A program made the position numbers and the translations under genes. This document shows, one piece after another, positions 17,301-21,416 of a stretch of 21,416 nucleotides of DNA. The first letter of the stretch is position 1. Each line of letters opens with the position of its first letter. Source of the stretch: an uncultured Clostridia bacterium. Lineage in GTDB: Bacteria; Bacillota_A; Clostridia; Christensenellales; CAG-138. The stretch lies in NCBI GenBank assembly GCA_937877295.1, contig CALFIV010000113.1, forward strand, positions 1-21,416, read 5' to 3'. The notes beneath the pieces are model-generated. The model was not told the origin of the DNA. It made no database searches and was given only the letters and a program-made list of their open reading frames with translations.

Positions 17301-20300
17301 CGTCTCAAACGGCGTTTCGCCGACGTACGCAACGATATCGGGCGTGTGATACAGCAGCGTCAATGCCCAGTAACGGTACATTTTTCCGTTGATTCCGGTC
17401 ATAATGACGTCGCCGTTCGATTCGTCCAGCCAGCCGTCGATCACGTATCCTTCCGGCAGCTGCAGCTCCGTTGCGCGAATGATATGCGCACTGGTTCCGT
17501 TTGCAGATGCGGTCGGATAGGTAAGATAGATATCCTGCCCCAAAGCAGCCGTATTGCCGTAAATTGTATCGTTGCCCGCGGAAGAGGCGCTTGCGCTGGG
17601 CTTGCCGAACACAACTTCAACCGACTCGCCCGACTGCCTGTATACGTTCGTGAAAACACCGCCGCCGTACAGCACCGCGGTGTTGTCATGGATACTGACG
17701 TTGCCGCTGATGACAACAAGCGATTCCGGTTTTACCTGAGCAGATTGCCTTCTGACACAGATCGCGCCGCCGCAGTTGCCGGACGTGTTGCCGTAAAACT
17801 CGCCGCCGGTGATTGTCACCGAATGATCATTGGGTGTACTGCCCACATCTCGGCCATCACTGTAGAATGCGCCGCCGTCGCTCTTTGCGCTGTTTCTGAA
17901 GAAGACGCAATTCCCTTCAATCGTCGTTCTCCACGGCGAATCAAGTGCGCCACCGACTCCGCCTGCGGTGTTGTTGCTGAACTCGGAATCGACTATCTTT
18001 GTTTCTCGCCCGCTGTAAGATAACCAACCGCCGCCGCCATGACTGCCGGCTGCATTTCCGTTGATCTTCGCATTTGAGACGATGGCCCCTAATGTTATTG
18101 ACGAGTTTCCGGTGAATGTACCATAGAATGCGCCGCCGCTTACGTCCGCCGTATTATCCGAAAGCTCACCGCCGTAGATGCGCAGCCAACGGCAGTACAG
18201 AGCGCCGCCGTTGCCGCTTGCTGTATTCTTTTCGATCTTGACGATCTTTTCTTCGCCGGTTTCTTCGTCAACGGAATTTTCCGCTATCGTGATCGTGCCG
18301 GCGTCCGCATAGATCGCGCCGCCGTTTCCGGTTGCGGAATTATCGTGGATATATGCGTAATTGACGGTCGTTGATCCCGAAATCGCGCCGCCGTTGGTAG
18401 CTTTGTTGTTATAAAACTCACCGTCATTCACGGTCGTCGTGCCGGAGATTGCGCCGCCGTAGGTAGCTTTGTTGTTATAAAACTCACCGTCATTCACGGT
18501 CGTTGTGCCGCAGATTGCGCCGCCGTTGCTATTTGCGGTGTTGTTATAGAACTCGCCGCCGTTGACGATCGTACTGCCGTAGATCGCGCCGCCGTTTCCG
18601 GTTGCCGTGTTGTTGCAGAATTTGCAGTTTTCGTCCAGCGTGGTGGCGGAAGAATTGCTGCCGCAACAGATCGCGCCGCCGTTTCCTGCCGCGGCGGTAT
18701 TATTATGGAATTCTGTGCCGAATACCTGCAGGGTTCCGTTTGGCTGATAGTATGCGCCGCCTTCTTTCGCGGTATTGTCCGCAAACTCGGAATCCTGTAT
18801 GGTCACCGTATTCGTTCCGGAATAGATTGCGCCGCCATTGCCCGTTGCGGTATTTCCTGACATGCTAACGCCGCTGATGGTTGAATTCCCGGTATTCTTA
18901 AACAATGCGCCGCCGTTCGTCGCGGAATTTTCTGTAAATGTGCCGCCGCTAACGGAGATCGTTCTGCCTGTCTCATTATACAACACGCCGCCGTTGCCCG
19001 TTGCTCGGTTCTGCGTAAATGTGCCCCCGGAGACCATTAACGTGGCGTTATTATATGCCACGCCGCCGTTAGCTGTGGCATTGTTGTTTGTGAACGTACC
19101 GCCGGAGATCGTCGCCGTGCCGCTTGCGACGTAGAGTACGCCGCCGTTGGTTCCCTGATTGTCGGAAAACTCGCCGCCGTTGATGTTCACCGTACCGCCG
19201 TCGCAATACAGAGCCGGACCGCTGACGCTGCCGCCCTCTGCCGCATGCAGACTGGTAAATAGACCGCCTTCGACGGTCAGTGTGCCGCCGGAGCGGACAA
19301 TCAGGCCGTATCCGGATTCAATTCCGTTCGCAAGCGTTACCGTGCCGACGCCGCCTGCCTTATACGCATAGGACTCCTCCGTCGCCGGGCTTTCGATATC
19401 CTGCACCGTCAGCGCCGCGCCGGACGGCACCGTGATTGCACGCAATCCGGCGGTCGGAGACAAGGTATATCCGTTCAGGTTCAGCGTCACGCTAAGCCCC
19501 GAGAGAACGCCTGAAGATTCGGTAACGTCCGCCATCAGATGCAGCGTGGGATTCGTGCCGTAATCGTAATCTTCCTCGTCGTATTTTCCGTTTTTCAGCG
19601 CGTCAAACGCGTCCTGCAGCGTCGGGAAGACCATATAGTCCTCGATGCTTTCCGCGTCCCCCGGAATGAAGTACACGACGTTGTCCGTTCCTGCGGCCGT
19701 GGTCTTAAACGCAACGAGGTTGCTCGCTGTCGCCTTATAGTTGCTGCCGCTCTTATTCCAGCCAAGCGAGGTGCACAGTTCGTCGAAGTCGGTTTGCGTG
19801 TGCAGGGTTCCTGCGGTGGCATTGCGCCAGCAGTTGTATTCGTCCATACCCCAGGAAGACGGGTTGGAAAGTCCCATAACGGTCGAATTCGCTGCGGTAT
19901 GGATATCGTAGCTGCCGTTTGCATAGATTCTTCCGCTTCCGCCGATGGAAAGGTCCGCTCTGGATTCATAGCAGTATACACCGCCGTTGTTGCCGGTTAC
20001 CACTCCGCCTGTTAAGTTGAATTGTCCGGCGGCTGCGATATAGACGCCGCAGCCGCTGTTATTCGAGATTTCGCCGCCCGAAACGGTCACTTCGTACGTC
20101 GTGCTCGTCACGTATAATCCGCCGCCGTCATTGGTCGCACGGTTTCCCGTAATCTTGCCGCCGGTCATGAGGAAGCTGCCACGGGTATTGATATAGACGC
20201 CGCCGGCATTCTTCGCGGTGTTGTTCGAGATTTCACCGCCGTTCAGCGTGAAGACGCCGCTTTTTACGTTGACACCGCCTCCGCTGTTCTGGTTCGCGGC

Positions 20301-21416
20301 ATTCTCGGAAATCTCGCCGCCGTTCATCACGAAGGTCGCCCCGTTGTCGATGTGAACGCCGCCCGCGTTGCCCCAAGGCGTCGAATTGTGATGGATCGAA
20401 CCGCCCTCCATGACGAAACTGCCGCCGTAGATGCTGACGCCGCCGCAGGTGCCCGCGGTGTTGTTCGCAATTTCACCGCCGTTCAGCGTAAAGATGCCGT
20501 CCTCTACACGAACGCCGCCGCCGTATTGGGTTGCGGAGTTTCCGGAGATCTTGCCGCCGTTCATGGTGAAGCTTGCGCCGGTTTGAACCAGAACGCCGTG
20601 CGCTTTGGATCCGGAAATACTGCCGGATTCCTCCGTGCTGTCCGTAAGCGTGAAGTTTGCGTCCTCGCTGACGGTGAGGGTCGGCTCGCTGCGAAGCTCT
20701 GCCGTAACGCTGAAGCCCGCAAGGTCAAGCGTGACCGTCTTTGTGCCGGTGGAGGCGTTTTCGCTGACGTCGCGCAGCATCTCGACCGTGTCGCCGTCGA
20801 CCGCCGCGTCGAACGCCGCCTGCAGAGTGGTATATTTGGTTTCGCCGATCTTGGCGACGTATACGACCGCGTCGGTGTTATAGGTATAGCCGATCGGATT
20901 GCCGGTATACAGTGCCTCCGAAAGCGCATCGGTGATATGCGTGCCGTCCGTTTCGTCGAGCCAGTATGCCGTTTCGTCCGCGCCGGTCATGTCGCTTGCT
21001 GCGAGCACGGCAAACGAACTGCCCCTCCAATTCGAAGCAGTGATATCGTTGCCCATACTGTTCGCCGTATTGTCCCGAATGGAACCTGCGGTGATCGAAA
21101 TATCGACCTTGCCGGTGATGCCAAGTCCACCGCCGCCGTTTTGCGCGGTGTTGCCGGAGATATTGACGTTCTCGCCGTTGATGGTCAGTACGTACTGTTC
21201 GGCTGCGTCCGCTGCCTTTGCCGAATAGACGCCGAGACCGCCGGCGGAACCGCTCGTCGTGTTGTTTTGAATCGTAACGCTGCCGGAGAGCGTCAGACCG
21301 GAGGATAACAGCGTGCGGGAATTTGTGGTGCATACGAAGTATATGGGCCACTGGAACGGCACGGTTATGTCCGCGTGCGCAGGAGAGCTTCCGACAGGGT
21401 GGATGTATCTGAGTAT
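8217..21416 (-). CDS. giant LPxTG-like cell-wall-anchored beta-helix adhesin (5' end outside window)
   Basis: At least 4399 codons and still open at the right edge; a GTG at 21360-21362 is internal, because in-frame codons without a stop continue to 21416. Residue numbers here count from that GTG. Order: beta-helix blocks to about 1765, full of GGAIY/GGVYI and FxxN turns; an unrecognised region about 1820-3190; an SdrD-B-like domain with the calcium-site-like DINRDGRYTTGGAD near 3204; further beta-sandwich repeats of SpaA, Cna-B and FctA type from about 3370 to 4336; TPGTG at 4342-4346, a hydrophobic helix and RRKKREEQ. No signal peptide is visible, as the start lies outside. A secreted, wall-attached adhesin or scaffold is inferred; the ligand is unknown. 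GC-rich codons that avoid TTA, CTA and TCA create long spurious open frames on the other strand. Confidence 0.95.
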   Translation of the reverse strand: MLRYIHPVGSSPAHADITVPFQWPIYFVCTTNSRTLLSSGLTLSGSVTIQNNTTSGSAGGLGVYSAKAADAAEQYVLTINGENVNISGNTAQNGGGGLGITGKVDISITAGSIRDNTANSMGNDITASNWRGSSFAVLAASDMTGADETAYWLDETDGTHITDALSEALYTGNPIGYTYNTDAVVYVAKIGETKYTTLQAAFDAAVDGDTVEMLRDVSENASTGTKTVTLDLAGFSVTAELRSEPTLTVSEDANFTLTDSTEESGSISGSKAHGVLVQTGASFTMNGGKISGNSATQYGGGVRVEDGIFTLNGGEIANNTAGTCGGVSIYGGSFVMEGGSIHHNSTPWGNAGGVHIDNGATFVMNGGEISENAANQNSGGGVNVKSGVFTLNGGEISNNTAKNAGGVYINTRGSFLMTGGKITGNRATNDGGGLYVTSTTYEVTVSGGEISNNSGCGVYIAAAGQFNLTGGVVTGNNGGVYCYESRADLSIGGSGRIYANGSYDIHTAANSTVMGLSNPSSWGMDEYNCWRNATAGTLHTQTDFDELCTSLGWNKSGSNYKATASNLVAFKTTAAGTDNVVYFIPGDAESIEDYMVFPTLQDAFDALKNGKYDEEDYDYGTNPTLHLMADVTESSGVLSGLSVTLNLNGYTLSPTAGLRAITVPSGAALTVQDIESPATEESYAYKAGGVGTVTLANGIESGYGLIVRSGGTLTVEGGLFTSLHAAEGGSVSGPALYCDGGTVNINGGEFSDNQGTNGGVLYVASGTATISGGTFTNNNATANGGVAYNNATLMVSGGTFTQNRATGNGGVLYNETGRTISVSGGTFTENSATNGGALFKNTGNSTISGVSMSGNTATGNGGAIYSGTNTVTIQDSEFADNTAKEGGAYYQPNGTLQVFGTEFHNNTAAAGNGGAICCGSNSSATTLDENCKFCNNTATGNGGAIYGSTIVNGGEFYNNTANSNGGAICGTTTVNDGEFYNNKATYGGAISGTTTVNDGEFYNNKATNGGAISGSTTVNYAYIHDNSATGNGGAIYADAGTITIAENSVDEETGEEKIVKIEKNTASGNGGALYCRWLRIYGGELSDNTADVSGGAFYGTFTGNSSITLGAIVSNAKINGNAAGSHGGGGWLSYSGRETKIVDSEFSNNTAGGVGGALDSPWRTTIEGNCVFFRNSAKSDGGAFYSDGRDVGSTPNDHSVTITGGEFYGNTSGNCGGAICVRRQSAQVKPESLVVISGNVSIHDNTAVLYGGGVFTNVYRQSGESVEVVFGKPSASASSAGNDTIYGNTAALGQDIYLTYPTASANGTSAHIIRATELQLPEGYVIDGWLDESNGDVIMTGINGKMYRYWALTLLYHTPDIVAYVGETPFETVQAAVDFIRENPGDTEIVMVADSTENVTVPNDVTATLNLNGRTLTGNTTAITVEGTLTVRDEENTVYNDEEAGIGAGPAGEGKLSGHAANGGGIRIAANGSVTMESGTLTECNATNAGGAVYIESGTFTMAGGKITGNYGKSGAAVYLASATSVFVMTDGEISENYGRNRIGGTANADYNCGVVQNAGGKVSISDGTITNNTSRYAILMSSGSMNITEAEISGNNNPVTDTNAVGAALGVTGGILTLSGTTDNPVRIENNTSKCSGSAIYLNGGTVTLGNVSISGNNSARYGGAIWQGNGTMMLTSGTTITGNTAGVAGGAIWQSNGTLYMLGAGIVITDNNAPIAGGVGQNGANAASMYVYDGAQIYANRSTSSSAGNDFYSASTAKKSRLKLEAAKQMGLDTYNVWRDDAYTGENYDASEFFTDENNQRTALYLSGELEAGTDLQLTAYYFYAEEGEIEPVATDKKVVNVTFVQDSFKSGDYVSKADYVVTPETLAKDAGLTESSETYEVNGETRNYLIDEDGKRYEQDQFFSWTPGEDGGQKNNLVLTNDTVMYRLSYTLQQDDFIPDVFAGLSEEEQNKTSKVRTWIEIVLDVPSSKAALSLSGPDWKSYVLDEERDGVTVQVLRAFREDVSTQSDNKVDTTFNVTPRGMYNGETYKPVIRMWVEGHTANTENPATVSGDRITVSATGRYNIMIRNNSSLAYTSWFDLRTGTETAEPEESDPNIVFGTMLGFGFTVMLDNRREYSDSRRGLKGLEIPEDGLEFDARMDGKLYLDGEPLLLDGKQVVMQPYFWAVKPNSSGNFGTGYGQSSASFNMNWNDMDDAASTTNFAYDAAPYNAGNSNIACYDGGGWSVTSATRNENDTVLHFKVAGYTVSMANANPEYYSNGKAEDNALKNAWTKAFSAGYVQMIFPFPKEVTTSGLSGYLTIAMEGVVSDLEIRSASGQNPVSSDDVASLAFYYDEEAQDHAQNEVTYQDNYISVSRGLYIGVGSGNGEYIEAEHRFLTSEGGHLSGENGEGKTPLSSTVYVGNVVHYISGTIRTDEPYLDDAETMPNPYYIPDNAFNPQSDNKIEYDYLTALNVLQKFDGDVFTPTDADAFVNQKVTLSGSGAQTSVNSGAFRIITSETQTSWKPDTKTRELYLTVLYAAKPDGSNWNKVTKTGQELIDDGKATPKDGQALYNGMLFDLDQVAQSDGGSADMDLYHEEDLIYFRTMDELRSYFGGNGICVGVLYEVRDCCIRDQRTISFNLKVNVTDDVAYTGATYCTTGDTRGWTTYRPDYLKVANSGSSEAEKHASRMALLYEFDWLSQTYGESADVTAYGAGNGHRPDEYTAKTVDVTRRTPVTTTVDGETVTSWETITVTEQLLVTVSKASENYRKTEYAYGSRVQHNGWKKGNSLLIHTMETAITLTGTDMVSMQSNAVKTEYDLSKGERIVNLKASPSVFASSSVTQVTDGSISTEIVITLDFPKFLTYRDGSITFDYTPEKDQQGLNKPTFTEGELTWDIGEYTVNPDGTSSLTLKTFITTLDKALPKISYSAFIGSESGQDVRDNTTLTAKATIHATYEELDRLASTSHSDTFSITVKKLYEQGIYQNALTLIDEYGQAYSRLTEVGEDFGYELVYYNTSTFPVESVELADVLPYNGDNRGTEFAGGYLIKSVTVCFEGAGAGESYASFISGGYLSFGPDSIAPATNSSEAAIAAAQRALFDRIGDSSHMTVSAQNSESYTVSYGLTAQNILQLKSADVGKLLFAHFPLVKNGTYIRVKIVLSSADENGVIYDGDSRQVGGNTYVNSFAAIAGGGDVQPLILNLNGGSIVPQPLREDGSLLQSLREGETVVQRIVSGFAFMDINRDGRYTTGGADSYLKNIRAELCQVSAAGELMTTADGGFVHAYDVLGNELLPVMTDEQGRYRFDDVKPGRYLVVFTDTDIGYVWIGHEGSEPTFEILTVTTRPENFEQAANVNRSKADYQKVGGADVYSLQNAQLYAPITLPAKNEMQTAVVAMTNNNAGFYAIEAMLEKTWTGMIKEPPAELTFTVIGKVGETIVSTSTVVMTKGEGYTELSATLNEEPISASFVKAEATLTGVPTYKWTIGTIYLQATNGDEGDIVYSFEENFTHEGVEYDPGELTVERDDESNTTLFKATNNQKSHEIVIEKIDYVDYHTDETITPLSGAKFKLFAGADANTETAEAIAFVGSDGAYHVKYDNVSAATTTELGVSADGRLTLSGLSAGSYTLQETQASENYLLPSGTWTITVAEDDSVSSVYNGEETYYAIVAQQETGTDTTINLIPNIRKTTVTVRKTVSAPEDLLDADFAFAFTIGFSGMANITVYDTDDTPYLLDDQGQTTFSLKHGESITFKDIPAGVTVCTVTETEPEGGLYTTTYQIGADDAKDGRTAEAAVPNDELTAAFVNTLQTTTVQVKKVWDDDSNAFGLRETVSSTVQLYRKVGSGEQEAVGDPIAVGYDDDWSYTWENLPKKLRIDGEYQDVVYSVKEVLSDGCAYEIEGDAEVGIAQGGFAAITNKPRTVDIPVTKQWSGDWDNQYNTRPASITVNLLADGEVLTDKTTEIRPDSEGVWPTYIWQNLPRYRNDNGTAKEIVYTVSEDAVSGYTTQIAPISDGGFLITNTQEVGDLSIRKAVTTGDTNTSFRITVEAKKNDVPITGTFAAILEHSDDAVEEKSVEFADGIAALTLKAGDKWTIKGLPKGAAYAVNEPESDLPNGWYLVEKTDDTGTIPGGTAVFTNTYEPNPAKLTLPVKKTVEGPTSSDKTFTFVLTAKDGAPMPASDTVTVTGAGEVTFGEIKYTTVGTYKYTLTETDGGETGYTYDTTARAIVVTVTDNDGNLEATYTVNGEAVDKIAFTNAYEASGKTQFAGAKELTGRSLNEGEFTFELYDGEGNLIETVTNDANGRFTFSELSYVRNAAKDEVGTYTYQVKEKKESLGGVTYDETVYTITVIVTDNGDGTLNVEVSGADAITFRNTYTPPNDDTPGTGDNSLISLWATMTLVSAVGFVCMLWLAFRRKKREEQ
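8345..11795 (-). other. stalk of SdrD-B, SpaA, Cna-B and FctA-like domains
   Basis: From N to C: SdrD-B-like (about residues 3190-3290), an unassigned beta domain starting EKTWTGM (3374-3500), a SpaA-like domain with PLSGAKFKLF (3505-3650), a domain starting TVRKTVSAP (3652-3771), two Cna-B domains (VKKVWDD...YSVKE...ITNKP, about 3775-3880; VTKQWSGDW...YTVSE...ITNTQ, about 3884-3982), a domain starting LSIRKAVT (3988-4102), and two FctA/Spy0128-like domains (4103-4221, 4222-4336). Lys, Glu and Asn are at the positions that form Lys-Asn isopeptide bonds in these families. Confidence 0.75.
16070..21416 (-). other. four beta-helix blocks with alternating caps
   Basis: Right-handed beta-helix repeats of about 22-23 residues per turn fill this part. 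Three blocks open with a (T/V)(L/V)QxAxD segment followed by VTLDLAGF/LNLNGYTL/LNLNGRTL (near 20835, 19635 and 17310). Block ends alternate: cap A with G(N/Q)DI and WLDE(T/S)(D/N)G (20941-21055 and 17400-17575), cap B with IYAN, G(M/L)DxYNxWR (19820-19925 and 16066-16205). The first block is cut by the window edge. Confidence 0.8.
18316..18654 (-). repeat. tandem 66-69 bp repeats within the giant gene
   Basis: Repeat starts at 18316, 18385, 18451, 18517 and 18586 (on the plus strand each begins GCGCCGCCGT), giving units of 69, 66, 66 and 69 bases. The units at 18385 and 18451 differ at only 3 of 66 positions. Each encodes one 22-23-residue turn such as NDGEFYNNKATYGGAISG, with FxxN and GGAI motifs. 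Confidence 0.9.

Noticed and set aside
11343..18023. Very long open frames on the plus strand (11343-13976 and 14259-18023), and shorter ones at 19539 and 20352
   Set aside because: All are in the same codon register as the giant minus-strand gene (starts divisible by 3, like its stop). They stay open only because that gene avoids TTA, CTA and TCA codons. Their translations are low-complexity, rich in Arg, Val and Ala, with no domain.
18316..18654. Regular 66-69 bp repeats as a possible CRISPR array
   Set aside because: They are in-frame coding repeats inside the giant gene, with no unique spacers and no cas genes nearby.
21360..21362. GTG at 21360-21362 as the true start of the giant protein
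   Set aside because: The frame continues without a stop to the window edge, no Shine-Dalgarno is near, and no signal peptide follows, although a wall-anchored protein needs one.

Overview
The window looks like a contig piece from an uncultivated, endospore-forming Clostridia-type Firmicute. The main reasons are a SpoIIAB-SigF sporulation pair, a T-box leader, a class B-type sortase with a sortable surface protein, and intrinsic terminators throughout. No rRNA, tRNA, CRISPR array, insertion sequence or phage module was seen.

Layout. (1) 1-960 is an odd left edge: the tail of an unknown gene, a small tail-anchored membrane ORF rich in AGA/AGG arginine codons, a hairpin, then a complete T-box riboswitch with promoter (608-636), Stem I, T-box motif and terminator (925-963). 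The U-tract of that terminator runs straight into a SpoIIAB gene whose first dozen or so codons are absent, and spoIIAA is missing. This is either a real rearrangement or an assembly chimera. (2) 961-2059 carries spoIIAB and sigF, overlapping by 11 nt. (3) 2053-5360, minus strand, is a tight operon: radical SAM/PDZ/DUF512 protein, then Der GTPase, then PlsY acyltransferase. The PlsY stop overlaps the sigF stop, and the sigF terminator lies inside the plsY coding region. (4) 5541-7040, plus strand, encodes a polytopic membrane protein fused to a PstS-like phosphate-binding domain. (5) 7080-7179 holds three stacked hairpins between convergent genes. (6) 7197-8102, minus strand, is a class B-type sortase with its own strong promoter. 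(7) 8217 to the right end, minus strand, is one giant cell-wall-anchored surface protein, at least 4399 codons and open at the window edge.

How the parts relate. The giant protein ends in a TPGTG sorting signal, a hydrophobic helix and a basic tail. This resembles the (S/N/P)PxTG motifs used by clostridial class B sortases, and the adjacent sortase is the obvious candidate to anchor it. From the N-terminal side it has four right-handed beta-helix blocks with alternating cap types, a long unrecognised middle region, an SdrD-B-like domain, a stalk of SpaA/Cna-B/FctA-like domains likely to carry isopeptide bonds, and the wall anchor. The very long open frames on the plus strand opposite it are codon-register shadows, not genes.
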